Below, in pieces: positions 26,965 through 35,828 of a stretch of DNA of 64,000 nt. Positions within the stretch are counted from its first letter, which is position 1. Every line of letters begins with the position of its first letter. The notes under the pieces are model-generated. The model saw only the letters and a program-made list of their open reading frames with translations. It was not told the DNA's origin and did no database searches. Location: contig OZ251218.1 of assembly GCA_965240365.1 (NCBI GenBank), positions 1,736,001 through 1,800,000 of the forward strand. The letters are read 5' to 3'. The translations under genes were made by a program, and so were the position numbers. The DNA comes from G965240365 sp965240365. Its GTDB lineage: Bacteria > Pseudomonadota > Gammaproteobacteria > Eutrophobiales > Eutrophobiaceae.

Positions 26965-28128
26965 ATGAGACACGCCCTGAAATTCCGCGCCGCCCTGACC
27001 ATTGGGCTCGCAGTTGTGGCTCAGCCGGTTTTCGCAGAAATGATCACCGAGCTTGGCGCCGGCGAAGGCGAGGTGAGCATCGTCGCTTGGCCGGGCTATA
27101 TTGAGCGCGGCGAAACCAATGAGGCCTTCGACTGGGTTACGGGTTTTGAAGAGGCCACCGGCTGCAAGGTCAGCGTCAAGACCGCCAACACCTCGGACGA
27201 GATGGTGGCGCTGATGAACGAAGGTGGATTCGATCTGGTGACCGCGTCGGGCGACGCATCGCTGCGGATGATCGCCGGCCGCCGGGTGCAGGAAATCAAC
27301 ACTGCGCTGATCCCGTCCTGGGGCGATCTGGACCCGCGGCTGGAAAGCGCTCCCTGGCATACAGTCAACGGCAAGCATTATGGTACACCCTATATGTGGG
27401 GGCCGAACGTCCTGATGTACAACACCGAGGTCTTCGGTGACAGCCCGCCTACCTCGTGGTCGGTGGTGTTCAAAGAACAGACCCTGCCCGACGGACAAAC
27501 CAATGTCGGCCGCGTCCAGGCCTATGATGGGCCGATCCATGTGGCGGATGCGGCGCAATACCTGATGTACCATCAGCCCGAGCTTGGCATCACCTCGCCC
27601 TATGAACTGAACGCGGATCAATACGCCGCCGCACTGGACCTGCTGCGTGGCCAGCGCAAGCTGGTCAGTCGCTACTGGCACGATGCCTTCATCCAGATCG
27701 ACGACTTCAAGAACGAAGGTATGGCGGCCTCCGGCTCCTGGCCGTTCATGGTTAACCTGTTGCAAGGCGACAACGCGCCGATTGCCAGCGTCGTACCGAT
27801 CGAGGGCGCCACTGGCTGGGCCGACACCACCATGATGCATATTGATGTCGAACATCCGAACTGCGCCTATATGTGGATGGAGCACACGCTGAGCTCGAAC
27901 CTGATGAGCGACCTTTCGGTCTGGTTCGGCGCGAACCCGGCGGTGCCCGCGGCCTGTACTGATGGTCGCGGGATGCAGACCGCCGAGGGATGCGCCAAGA
28001 ACGGCTTTGACGACTTCGATCGTATTGCCTTCTGGCAGACTCCGGTCAGCAAATGCAAAAGTCAGGGTGAATGCGTGCCCTACTATCGCTGGGTGTCGGA
28101 CTACATCGGCGTGATCGGTGGCCGCTGA
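26965..28128 (+). CDS. ABC transporter solute-binding protein (polyamine type)
   Basis: A 387-residue periplasmic binding protein of the PotD/PotF-like group (SBP_bac_8). The signal peptide covers residues 1-24 (ending VVAQPVFA). Its mature part has VSIVAWPGYIERGE, the family's first strand, FDLVTASGDASLRMIAG, YGTPYMWGPNVLMYNTEVF and AASGSWPFMVNLLQGD. Four Cys near the C terminus are typical of the alphaproteobacterial subgroup. A CGGGAGA ribosome site precedes ATG 26965. The transporter's ATPase and two permeases follow but are separated from it by a decayed IS. An aldehyde dehydrogenase completes the block, which suggests putrescine or a similar amine as the substrate. Confidence 0.88.
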   Translation: MRHALKFRAALTIGLAVVAQPVFAEMITELGAGEGEVSIVAWPGYIERGETNEAFDWVTGFEEATGCKVSVKTANTSDEMVALMNEGGFDLVTASGDASLRMIAGRRVQEINTALIPSWGDLDPRLESAPWHTVNGKHYGTPYMWGPNVLMYNTEVFGDSPPTSWSVVFKEQTLPDGQTNVGRVQAYDGPIHVADAAQYLMYHQPELGITSPYELNADQYAAALDLLRGQRKLVSRYWHDAFIQIDDFKNEGMAASGSWPFMVNLLQGDNAPIASVVPIEGATGWADTTMMHIDVEHPNCAYMWMEHTLSSNLMSDLSVWFGANPAVPAACTDGRGMQTAEGCAKNGFDDFDRIAFWQTPVSKCKSQGECVPYYRWVSDYIGVIGGR

Positions 28129-28171
28129 GCCGTGACCAAACCTCCCCGTCGCCCTCATCGGCGGCGGGCCA

Positions 28172-29035
28172 CAATTTCTGAGAGTGTCTTGAAACACACT
28201 GAGAGGTTGGATGGCCGGAGGGAAATGTGCTTCCAAACGTTTATCGAAGCCAGTTTGCAGCAGCCTAATGTGGCGCCCGATCACCCGTCGACAGCATACC
28301 CGCGATCATCCGCGTTATGGAACCGATCTGAGCGATGCGTAAGATCGTAAACGCTATCTTCTACGTGCTGTGGGCCGGTTGTCCGTGGCGCATGCTGCTC
28401 AGGGATTTCCCGCCGATGATGATGGTTTATGGCTGGCTTCTGCGCTTCCGACGTGACGGATTGTTCGAGACCATCAAGCATCATCTGGTTATACTCGACC
28501 GCGTGCGGGTCGGGCGCGGGGTCAACCCATCAGCGACAGTGATTGACAGTCAAAGCGTCAAGACTACCGAGGCCGGCTATGCCAGGGCTAAGAAGAACAG
28601 GGGCTGTAAGCGCCACGCCATGGTCAACACCAATGGCCGCAGCTTGGTCCTCCAGGCTCATGCGGCCAATGTTCAGGATCGCGATGGCGCGATCCTGCTG
28701 TTCAAGGCCTTACGACTCACGTTCCCCTTCGCCGAACTCGCCTTCGCCGAACTCGCCTTCGCCGACAGTGTCTGCAATGGCGACCGGGTCAGCGCCGCAA
28801 CGCCGATTGCCATTGAGATCGTCAAGAAACCTACCGATCAGGTCGGCTTCCGGGTCTTGCCCAGGAGATGGGTGGTCGAACAATGCTTCGCGTGGATCAA
28901 CCGCAACCGCCGACTGGCAAAGGACTTCGAGGGAACCGTCGCCTCGGGCGAAACCTTCCTTTATGCCGCCTCGGTTATGCCGCTCACACGACGCTTGGCA
29001 TAGTCTGCATGAGTTTCGAGTCAGACACAGAGAGT
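28172..29035 (+). mobile_element. IS5-family insertion sequence (degenerate), approximate ends
   Basis: The element lies between the binding-protein gene and the ABC ATPase gene of one transporter operon. Possible ends are GTGTCTTGAAAC (from ~28183) and, inverted, the right end containing CGAGTCAGACAC (to ~29030). The match is partial and no target duplication is evident, so the boundaries are estimates. It carries one damaged transposase. Confidence 0.6.
28335..29003 (+). pseudogene. IS5-family transposase, 5' damaged
   Basis: A 222-residue DDE transposase piece. INxFYVL-x-GCPWRMLLRDFPP, VIDSQSVKTTE (first Asp), the ADS segment and the RWVVEQCFAWINRNRRLAKDFE C-terminal Glu region are present. 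The normal N-terminal ~40 residues are lost: near 28333 a 7-base insertion (AGCGATG) between codons for TDL and RKIV breaks the frame. A 15-bp unit coding FAELA is tandemly repeated near 28726-28760, an unusual internal expansion. Probably inactive. Confidence 0.75.
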
Positions 29036-29039
29036 TCAC

Positions 29040-30029
29040 ATGACTTCCGCAGTGCGATTTCGCGGCATTTCGCGCCATTTCGGTGACGTGAAAGCCGTTG
29101 ACCAGGTTGATTTGGATGTGGCGCCCGGTGAGTTCTTCGCCATGCTCGGGCCATCGGGATCTGGCAAGACGACCTGCCTGCGCCTGATTGCCGGGTTTGA
29201 GCAGCCCGCCATCGGCGTGATCGAGATATTCGGCCAGGATTCAACGCGGATCCCGCCCTACCGGCGGCCGGTGAACACGGTGTTTCAGGACTACGCGCTG
29301 TTTCCCCATCTTGACGTGATCGACAACGTGGCCTATGGGCTGATGATCGCCGGCAAGGGCAAGGCCGAACGACGCCGCGCTGCGCAGGAGACACTGGAAC
29401 TGGTGGCTTTGCCCGGGTTCGGCAACCGCAAGCCTTCTGAACTGTCCGGCGGGCAACGTCAGCGCGTTGCGCTGGCCCGGGCGCTGGTGAACAAACCCAA
29501 GGTCTTACTGCTGGACGAGCCGCTGGGTGCGCTGGACCTGAAGCTGCGCGAGCAAATGCAATTCGAGTTGAAGAGCCTCCAGCGCCAGCTAGGCATAACC
29601 TTCGTTTTCGTCACGCATGATCAGGGCGAGGCACTATCCATGGCCGACCGTGTGGCGGTGTTCGATCATGGCCAGATCCAGCAATTGGGATCGCCCGAAG
29701 ACATCTATGATCGCCCCAAGACACCCTTTGTTGCCGATTTTGTCGGCTCGTCAAATATCCTGCCCCCCGATCTGGTCGAAAAGCTCACCGGCAAGCGACT
29801 GCATGCGAGCTTACGCCCCGAGGCTATCCGGCTGGCGGGCGAAGGACCGGCGGTCCGGGTCACCGGCGCGTCGTTTCTTGGCGCCGCCACCCGGCTTACC
29901 CTTGCCTGGGCCGACGAGGAAATCTCTGTGCTTCTGCCCAAGGGCGCCGAGGTACCGGAAGTGGGGGCCGAGGTGCGTCTGAGTTGGGATGACGGCGCCC
30001 TGCACCTGATGGAGGCCGCTGATGGCTGA
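29040..30029 (+). CDS. ABC transporter ATP-binding protein (PotA-like)
   Basis: A 329-residue ATPase for amine uptake. Walker A GPSGSGKTT lies near residues 38-46, the Q-loop in NTVFQDYALFPH, the ABC signature LSGGQRQRVALARAL, Walker B LLLDEPLGALD, and the switch His in VTHDQGEAL. A C-terminal TOBE domain (~240-329, LRPEAIRLAGEG) fits the spermidine/putrescine group. It overlaps the next permease gene by eight bases. The preceding IS may reduce its expression or supply a promoter. Confidence 0.93.
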   Translation: MTSAVRFRGISRHFGDVKAVDQVDLDVAPGEFFAMLGPSGSGKTTCLRLIAGFEQPAIGVIEIFGQDSTRIPPYRRPVNTVFQDYALFPHLDVIDNVAYGLMIAGKGKAERRRAAQETLELVALPGFGNRKPSELSGGQRQRVALARALVNKPKVLLLDEPLGALDLKLREQMQFELKSLQRQLGITFVFVTHDQGEALSMADRVAVFDHGQIQQLGSPEDIYDRPKTPFVADFVGSSNILPPDLVEKLTGKRLHASLRPEAIRLAGEGPAVRVTGASFLGAATRLTLAWADEEISVLLPKGAEVPEVGAEVRLSWDDGALHLMEAADG

Positions 30030-30954
30030 GGCGCGCCATCACAAGGGGCCGATTGCGCGCCTGTCCGATCTGTTCTGGCGCAAACCGACGGTATTGCTCT
30101 TGGCACTGATCTTACCGCCCGCCTTATGGCTGGGCGTGGTATACCTAGGCTCGCTCTTTGCCCTGCTGGCGCAGAGCTTCTTTTCGATCGACGAGTTCTC
30201 GGGCCTGATCAACTACGAGCTGACCTTGCGCACCTATGGCGAGTTGTTCCGGCCGGCCAATCTCGACATCATCGTCCGCACCGTCGTGATGGCCGCCAGT
30301 GTTACCATCGCCGCCGCCATCATCGGCTTTCCCGTGGCCTATTTCGCGGCCCGCTTTGCCCGAGGCCGCTGGAAGGCGCTGTTCTATCTCGGCGTCATAC
30401 TGCCGCTTTGGTCAAGTTATCTGGTCAAAGTCTATTCCTGGAAGCTGATCTTGGCCAAGGAGGGCATCTTGAGCTGGCTCTTTGAAATCTTGCACCTGAC
30501 CTGGCTGCTCAATGCCTATCTCTCGATTCCCATTCTAGGCGGCAATTCACTTTCGGTCAGTTGGACCGGCACCTTCCTGGTCTTTCTTTATGTCTGGCTG
30601 CCCTTCATGATCCTGCCGATTCAGGCCGCTCTGGAACGGGTGCCATCATCAATGCTGGAGGCTAGCGGAGATCTGGGCGCGCGCGCCGGCCAGACCTTCC
30701 GCCATGTGCTGTTGCCGCTGGCCCTGCCAGGGTTGATCGCAGGGTCGATCTTCACCTTCTCGCTCACGCTGGGCGATTACATCGTCCCGCAAATCGTCGG
30801 CACCTCGGCGCGGATGATCGGCCTGGCGGTCTATCAGTTCCAGGGCACCGCCGGGAACATCCCGCTGGCCGCCGCCTTTGCCGTAGTGCCGATCCTGATC
30901 ATGGGCGTGTACCTGTTTATCGCTCAGAGAAAGGGGGCCTTTGATGCGCTCTGA
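30022..30954 (+). CDS. ABC transporter permease (PotB-like)
   Basis: A 310-residue inner-membrane permease with about six helices. The EAA loop is visible as LEASGDLGARAGQTFRHVLLPLALPG, the contact site for the ATPase. Overlaps both flanking genes by a few bases, so it is co-translated with the ATPase and the second permease. Confidence 0.92.
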   Translation: MAEARHHKGPIARLSDLFWRKPTVLLLALILPPALWLGVVYLGSLFALLAQSFFSIDEFSGLINYELTLRTYGELFRPANLDIIVRTVVMAASVTIAAAIIGFPVAYFAARFARGRWKALFYLGVILPLWSSYLVKVYSWKLILAKEGILSWLFEILHLTWLLNAYLSIPILGGNSLSVSWTGTFLVFLYVWLPFMILPIQAALERVPSSMLEASGDLGARAGQTFRHVLLPLALPGLIAGSIFTFSLTLGDYIVPQIVGTSARMIGLAVYQFQGTAGNIPLAAAFAVVPILIMGVYLFIAQRKGAFDAL

Positions 30955-31750
30955 CCGCGCCTCTCTAGGTCTGAAACTGGCCGCCGGCGCCGGGCTTTTG
31001 TTCATGCACCTGCCGATCCTTCTGATCTTCGTCTATGCCTTCACCACCGAGGACAAGTCCTATCAGTGGCCGCCCCCGGGCCTGACCACCAAGTGGTTCG
31101 CCGTGACCTGGAACCGCCCTGATGTTTGGGAGGCGCTCTATCTCAGCGTCCGCGTCGCGGCGATCTCGACCGCGATTGCGCTTGTACTGGGCACCTTGTG
31201 CGCCGCAGCCGTGGCCCGCACCCGGTTCTTCGGGCGCGAGACGATCTCGCTGCTGGTGATCCTGCCGATTGCTTTGCCCGGCATCATCACCGGCATCTCG
31301 CTGCGCTCGGCCTTCAACCTCGCGGATATCCCCTTCAGCTTCTGGACCATTGTGCTGGGCCACGCGACCTTTTGTATCGTGGTGGTCTATAATAATGCTG
31401 TCGCCCGGTTCCGCCGCACCTCGGGCAGCCTGATCGAGGCTTCGATGGATCTGGGCGCCAATGCCTTCCAGACCTTCCGCTTCGTGATCATGCCCAATAT
31501 CGCCACGGCGCTGCTGGCCGGCGGAATTCTGGCTTTCGCGCTCAGCTTTGACGAGGTGATCGTCACTACCTTCACCGCAGGCCAGCAACAAACCCTGCCG
31601 ATATGGATGCTGGAAGAGCTTGTACGTCCCCGCCAACGCCCGGTCACCAATGTAGTGGCCATGATCGTGGTGCTGGTGACATTCCTGCCGATTCTCGGCG
31701 CATATTATCTGACCCGGGGCGCCGAAACGGTTGCCGGGCAAGGCAAATAA
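30941..31750 (+). CDS. ABC transporter permease (PotC-like)
   Basis: A 269-residue second permease with six helices and the EAA loop EASMDLGANAFQTFRFVIMPN. It overlaps the first permease by 14 bases. After this gene, 18 bases separate it from the aldehyde dehydrogenase, with an AGAGAGG ribosome site in between. Confidence 0.92.
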   Translation: MMRSDRASLGLKLAAGAGLLFMHLPILLIFVYAFTTEDKSYQWPPPGLTTKWFAVTWNRPDVWEALYLSVRVAAISTAIALVLGTLCAAAVARTRFFGRETISLLVILPIALPGIITGISLRSAFNLADIPFSFWTIVLGHATFCIVVVYNNAVARFRRTSGSLIEASMDLGANAFQTFRFVIMPNIATALLAGGILAFALSFDEVIVTTFTAGQQQTLPIWMLEELVRPRQRPVTNVVAMIVVLVTFLPILGAYYLTRGAETVAGQGK

Positions 31751-31768
31751 CAAAGAGAGGTTTGACCC

Positions 31769-33192
31769 ATGGAAACTGACATGCTGATTGGCAATATGTT
31801 TGAAGGCGGCGCCGATAGGGAAGAGCCGGTGCTGAACCCGCGCACCGGCGAGTTGATCGTCAATATGCCCGAGGCCGATCCCGTCCAGATCGACCGCGCC
31901 GTTCCGCCGCCCGCGCCGCCTTCCGGGGCTGGTCGCGCACCACACCGGGGCAGCGCGCCGCCAAGCTGCTGGAAATCGCCGATGCCGTCGAGGGCAAGGC
32001 GGAAGAACTGGCACAACTTGAGGCGCTCAACTGCGGCAAGCCGATCAACGAAGTCCGCAACGAGGAGATCCCCGCAGTCGCCGACTGTTTCCGCTTTTTC
32101 GCGGGCGCTGTGCGCAATATGCGCGGGCCTGTGGCCGGCGCCTATCTGGAAGGCCACACCAGCATGATCCGGCGCGACCCCGTCGGTGTTGTCGCCTCGA
32201 TTGTGCCATGGAACTATCCGATTATGATGATGGCCTGGAAACTGGCGCCGGCACTGGCCGGTGGCAATACAATTGTCATTAAACCGTCGGAACAGACACC
32301 TTTGACCGCGCTGACCTTTGCCAGGATCCTCGCCGATGTTCTACCCGAAGGTGTCGTCAATGTCATCGTCGGCCAGGGTGGATCGGTCGGCAATACGCTG
32401 ATCAATCACGACATGGTCGACATGGTGTCGATCACCGGAGACGTGGCAACAGGCAAGAAGGTGCTGCAAGCGGCCGCCAAGACCATCAAACGCACTCATC
32501 TTGAGCTTGGCGGCAAGGCGCCGGTCATTGTCTACGACGACGCCAACCTGTCTGAGGTGGTTAAGGGGCTCAAGGCCTTCGGTTATTACAATGCCGGGCA
32601 GGATTGCACCGCCGCCTGCCGCGTCTATGCCGGTGACGGAATCCACGATCGGCTGGTGGCGGAGTTGAGCAGCGCCGCGGCCAGCATCGTCTACAATGAT
32701 GCCGATGACACGCTGAACGAGATCCCGCCGCTCATCTCGGCGCGCCAGCGTGACCGGGTCGCGAGCTTCGTACAGCGCGCCGACGAGCTTAACCATATCG
32801 AAATCACCACGGGCGGAGCCGCTGAGGATGGGCCGGGCTTCTACTACAAGCCGACCGTGGTTGCCGGCGCACTGCATCAGGACGAGATCGTCCAGCGCGA
32901 AGTCTTCGGCCCCGTTGTCTCAATCACTCGCTTCACCAAGGACGATCCAGTGATCGATTGGGCCAATGACAGCCAGTACGGGCTCGCCTCCTCGGTCTGG
33001 ACCGGCAATATTGGCCGGGCCATGGAGGCGGCGGCTCAATTACAATATGGCTGCACCTGGATCAACACGCATTTCATGCTGACCACCGAAATGCCTCATG
33101 GCGGGCTCAAGCAATCCGGCTACGGCAAGGACATGTCGATGTATGCGCTTGAAGATTATACGGCCGTACGACACATCATGCTGGCGCACTAA
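31769..33192 (+). pseudogene. Aldehyde dehydrogenase (aminobutyraldehyde type), single-base frameshift
   Basis: The first ~45 codons encode MLIGNMFEGGADREEP...QIDRAV. From 31904 on the frame shifts by one base, and the rest, including RGWSRTTPGQRAAKLLEIAD, ELGGKAPVIVYDDA and the catalytic Cys in GQDCTAACRVY, is read in the next frame to the stop at 33190-33192. Restoring one base after 31903 gives one continuous ~474-residue NAD-dependent aldehyde dehydrogenase close to gamma-aminobutyraldehyde or betaine-aldehyde dehydrogenases. With the upstream transporter it would oxidise an amine-derived aldehyde. A sequencing error in the GC-rich CCGCCG run is possible. Confidence 0.85.
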
Positions 33193-33311
33193 AGGCAACA
33201 CACTCCGGAGCGGCCGTCAATACCAGAAATGACTGCCTGAGGTCCCGCGAACCACTGCGAGGGACGACTGCAACACTGTTGGATCAAAGAAGTATAGACA
33301 GATCCAAGTTG

Positions 33312-33419
33312 TAATTCAAGCAGGCGCCCCGCGCCGAATTTTTGATTATCATTTACTATTGAAATGATAATTATTATTCTATGTCGTTTAACCTTTTTGC
33401 TATTAACAGGAGTAATGTA
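33312..33419. repeat. 108-bp perfect direct repeat, right copy
   Basis: The same sequence as 26666-26773, here in its natural place directly before the pseudoazurin start codon and including its ribosome site. This indicates that the 108 bases are the pseudoazurin leader and that the left copy is the duplicate. The inverted repeat at 33345-33371 lies inside. The ~120 bases between the aldehyde dehydrogenase stop and this copy hold nothing that I recognise. Confidence 0.9.
33345..33371. promoter_or_regulatory. Inverted repeat in pseudoazurin leader (operator candidate)
   Basis: Perfect 10-bp arms ATTATCATTT and AAATGATAAT separated by seven bases, about 50 bases before the pseudoazurin ATG. 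The AT-rich, Fur-box-like GATAATTATTATT continuation suggests a metal-responsive operator, though an mRNA hairpin is equally possible. The same site is present in the duplicate at 26699-26725. Confidence 0.45.
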
Positions 33420-33863
33420 ATGAAGATTAAAATACTGATGGCGCTCTGCCTCTTGCTTGTCCTGGGCCTTGCCAGGGCCGCGGAATACACCGTGGAGATG
33501 AAAAACCAGGGGGCCGGGGGGCAGATGGTGTTTGAACCCGCCGTGATCAAGGTCGCGGTCGGCGACACCGTGAATTTTGTCCTGGTCGATATGCTTCATA
33601 ACTCGGAATCGGTCGAGGGTCTGACGCCCGAAGGCTCGGTCACCTGGAAGGGCGAGATGAACAAGAATATCTCTGTCACCCTCGACAAGGAAGGCGTTTA
33701 TGTCTATCAATGCACGCCCCATCTCATGCTCGGCATGGTCGGCGTGATCGTGGCCGGTGAGCCCGTCAATCTGGAGGCGATAAAGAGCGCATCCAAAAAG
33801 CTCAGCGGGATGTTTGTGATGAACAAGGATCGGCTGGACAAATACCTTGCCGAGGTTGAATGA
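33420..33863 (+). CDS. Pseudoazurin (type 1 copper protein)
   Basis: A 147-residue periplasmic cupredoxin that shuttles electrons in respiratory chains such as amine, methanol or nitrite metabolism. The ATG at 33420 has AGGAG about seven bases upstream. The longest frame starts inside the repeat and is not used. The signal peptide ends at ~residue 20 (LVLGLARA). The copper ligands are H60, C98, H101 and M106, with the same spacing as pseudoazurin (38, 3 and 5). No partner oxidoreductase is adjacent, but the downstream PQQ genes make a role in dehydrogenase electron transfer plausible. Confidence 0.88.
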   Translation: MKIKILMALCLLLVLGLARAAEYTVEMKNQGAGGQMVFEPAVIKVAVGDTVNFVLVDMLHNSESVEGLTPEGSVTWKGEMNKNISVTLDKEGVYVYQCTPHLMLGMVGVIVAGEPVNLEAIKSASKKLSGMFVMNKDRLDKYLAEVE

Positions 33864-33872
33864 CACAAGTAT

Positions 33873-33961
33873 GTCATTCCGGCCTGCCTGCCGCAGGCGG
33901 GCGAAAGCCGGAATCCAGTGATTTTTATAATACATTCCTGCCTGCTTCAGGCAGGAATGAC
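33873..33961. repeat. REP pair with two palindrome insertions
   Basis: GTCATTCCGG and CGAAAGCCGG arms enclose CCTGCCTGCCGCAGGCGGG (33883-33901). A second hairpin ends in GGAATGAC with CCTGCCTGCTTCAGGCAGG (33937-33955). A plain REP hairpin without insertion follows at 34028-34053. The region lies between the convergent pseudoazurin and carbinolamine-dehydratase genes and could terminate both. Confidence 0.75.
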
Positions 33962-34027
33962 AACAAATTCGTCATCTCGGCAAAAAACAAGCACGGAAAT
34001 TCACCCAACATCCCGGCCTCGTCTTCC

Positions 34028-34053
34028 TGGATTCCAGCTTTCGCTGGAATGAC
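34028..34053. repeat. REP-like hairpin without insertion
   Basis: The TGGATTCCAGC/GCTGGAATGAC hairpin in its undisturbed form, between pseudoazurin and the cofactor cluster. The remaining bases up to 34142 show no feature. Confidence 0.7.
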
Positions 34054-34142
34054 GGCAAAGATGTAGACACATTCCGGCAAACAAGCCTGAAGCCGGCCGC
34101 ACGATGCCCTAAGCGGCTCCCCCCAGGCGGGACAGTCTCGCC

Positions 34143-34532
34143 CTAATCGTATTTTACATGCTTGAAGCGCGGGTCATCCGGCGTGCCTTCCAGCGCGCTG
34201 GCCGGGTTGGCGCCCGGTTGCCATTGAATGACGGCTTCAATCTTTGCGGCCAGTTCAAAATCTTTGTCGGTCACGCCTTTGGCGGCGTGGTTCATGAGTT
34301 TTACGATCACAAAGGCATAGGAAACGGTGAGGTCGGGGTGGTGCCAGCCCGCCTCGGCCAGATGCCCGACCGTGTTCACCACCATCAAGGTCGCCTTCCA
34401 GCCGGAGGTTTTATATTTGCGCCTTATCCAGCCATTTTCGTAGTACCAGTTCGGCAGTTCTTCCTTTAAGCGCGCCTCTATTTCCTGTTCGGTATAGGTT
34501 TCGTCTTTCTGTTTGTTACGCCACTGTGCCAT
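34143..34532 (-). CDS. Pterin-4a-carbinolamine dehydratase-like protein
   Basis: A 129-residue protein of the PCD/DCoH fold. The signature His pair and helix are seen as AGWHHPDLTVSYAFVIVKLMNHAAKGVTDKDFELAAKIE. The family dehydrates 4a-hydroxytetrahydropterins, but members encoded in bacterial tetrahydromethanopterin clusters are thought to act in methanopterin formation. It is the last gene of a four-gene minus-strand run with overlaps (17 bases with the preceding gene), so co-expression with cofactor genes is clear. Its N terminus (MAQWRNKQKDETYTEQEIEARLK) is longer than in the minimal PCD. Confidence 0.8.
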   Translation of the reverse strand: MAQWRNKQKDETYTEQEIEARLKEELPNWYYENGWIRRKYKTSGWKATLMVVNTVGHLAEAGWHHPDLTVSYAFVIVKLMNHAAKGVTDKDFELAAKIEAVIQWQPGANPASALEGTPDDPRFKHVKYD

Positions 34533-35259
34533 GTCTTAGCTCCTCTTTTTCAGTATTGGTGTTATCCGCGTCGATCATAGCAAATCGCGCTATGGCCCCG
34601 CGGATTTTTTTCACCTTTTTGCCGTCGAGCGGATTCCGCCGGTCTTCAGCCGCGCACAGCGCCCCGCGAAAACCCAGATAGTCCGGCCCGAGCGCCGCCA
34701 GCGGCTCAATGTCGCTATAGCGCAATGACCCGGCCAGTCCGCTTAACAGGCGATGCTGTCCGGCCGTCTCGACAAATTCAGCCAGCGCATCAAGGCCCTG
34801 TATTTGGGTCAGGCCGCGGCCGGTTTTGTTTTTTGTGTCGAGCATGAGGCCGGCAATGTTCAGGTTCAGCAGTTCGCGCAAACCCGCGGCCCCCGTGTAG
34901 TCTTCGGCAAAGAGGACAATCACCGGGCGGATGCCGGCTTCAATGGCCCTGTCGATCGCCCTGATAAAGCAGGCGCCGGGCGCCCCGGCGAATAAACCGA
35001 CCTTGATGATATCGACCCCGGTTTCGGCAATCCGGCAGATTGTGCTGAACAGCGCCGGGTCATCCGGCCCGATGTCGCCGGCCGTGGCGCTGACCGGCGC
35101 GGCGCCCTTGATCTCACGCGCGATGGCGGCCAGTGTCTTCGGGTCGAGCGCGCCCAGGGCGCCGGCCGCGGGGTCTTTGAGATCGATAATATCGGCGCCT
35201 TCCCGTAGCGCGATCCCGGCCTCTGCAACGGAACTGACGCTGGCCAGCATGCCGGTCAT
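34516..35259 (-). CDS. (5-formylfuran-3-yl)methyl phosphate synthase-like (MfnB family)
   Basis: A 247-residue TIM-barrel protein of the UPF0264/DUF556 family. In methanogens MfnB condenses two glyceraldehyde-3-phosphate molecules to make the furan precursor of methanofuran. Family features are MLASVSSVAEAGIALREGADIIDLKDPAAGALGAL at the start (Lys in LKDP as a likely Schiff-base site), GVDIIKVGLFAG, and SGLAGSLRYSDIEPL near the end. Bacterial methylotrophs with the H4MPT pathway carry this gene for their methanofuran analogue. It overlaps both neighbours, which places it in the cofactor operon. Confidence 0.83.
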   Translation of the reverse strand: MTGMLASVSSVAEAGIALREGADIIDLKDPAAGALGALDPKTLAAIAREIKGAAPVSATAGDIGPDDPALFSTICRIAETGVDIIKVGLFAGAPGACFIRAIDRAIEAGIRPVIVLFAEDYTGAAGLRELLNLNIAGLMLDTKNKTGRGLTQIQGLDALAEFVETAGQHRLLSGLAGSLRYSDIEPLAALGPDYLGFRGALCAAEDRRNPLDGKKVKKIRGAIARFAMIDADNTNTEKEELRHGTVA

Positions 35260-35828
35260 GCCGTTTTATCCCGCCGCTCGCGGCCAAAGGTCTTTATTTT
35301 TTCCATGAGCCAGTCCCAGGCCATCCGTTCTTTATCCCCGGCGGTTTTATCCATCGCGATCGCAAGATAGGCAAGCTCGCGCTCGATCTTGCCGGCGGGC
35401 AGCCTGTGCAGGCGGCTGACCAGGATCGACGCCTCCAATACCGCGGCCTGGGCGCGATTAAAGCCCTGAAACGGGCGGTGCATGGCCTCATGGACAGGCC
35501 GGCAATAACAGCGCGGCCGGATTTCATCGTCTTCAAGGCGGGCCAGTTCAAGCTCCAGATGGCTGAGCGCGGCCTCAAGACGGCTGCCCGCTATCCGCTC
35601 TGCCGGCCGCACCGGCCAGTCTTTGCGGCCGCTCAAACAGCCGGCAAAGATACGCACGTCATCGGTTCGGTTCACCACGGCCAGCCCCGTGCGGCGGATA
35701 TTTTCCAGGCTCAGGGAGGGCTTGAACGGCCTGATCAGGATAAAACCGTCCTGTTCCCGGATCCCCATCGGCGCGATATGGGCGCCGCCATCGGCATTGC
35801 GGGTGCTCAGGATGATCTCCTGAATCAT
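35256..35828 (-). CDS. DUF447-family flavoprotein-like protein
   Basis: A 190-residue protein resembling the DUF447 family, an FMN-binding split-barrel-like group found in methanogens and in H4MPT-using bacteria. The start MIQEIILSTRNADGGAHIAPMGI followed by IRPF and RTGLAVVNRTDDVRIFAGCLSG is typical of the barrel. The C-terminal half is helical with RFNRAQAAVLEASILVSRLHRL-like helices. The biochemical step is unproven. Overlaps the next gene and the upstream DHPS-like gene by four bases each, so it is tightly coupled to cofactor synthesis. Confidence 0.75.
   Translation of the reverse strand: MIQEIILSTRNADGGAHIAPMGIREQDGFILIRPFKPSLSLENIRRTGLAVVNRTDDVRIFAGCLSGRKDWPVRPAERIAGSRLEAALSHLELELARLEDDEIRPRCYCRPVHEAMHRPFQGFNRAQAAVLEASILVSRLHRLPAGKIERELAYLAIAMDKTAGDKERMAWDWLMEKIKTFGRERRDKTA

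Noticed and set aside
26920..28284. A 454-residue minus-strand open frame
   Set aside because: Antisense to the clear ABC binding-protein gene with signal peptide and ribosome site.
33189..33935. A 248-residue minus-strand open frame across the pseudoazurin gene
   Set aside because: It covers pseudoazurin, the 108-bp repeat and a REP element. Its sequence is a reverse reading of these.
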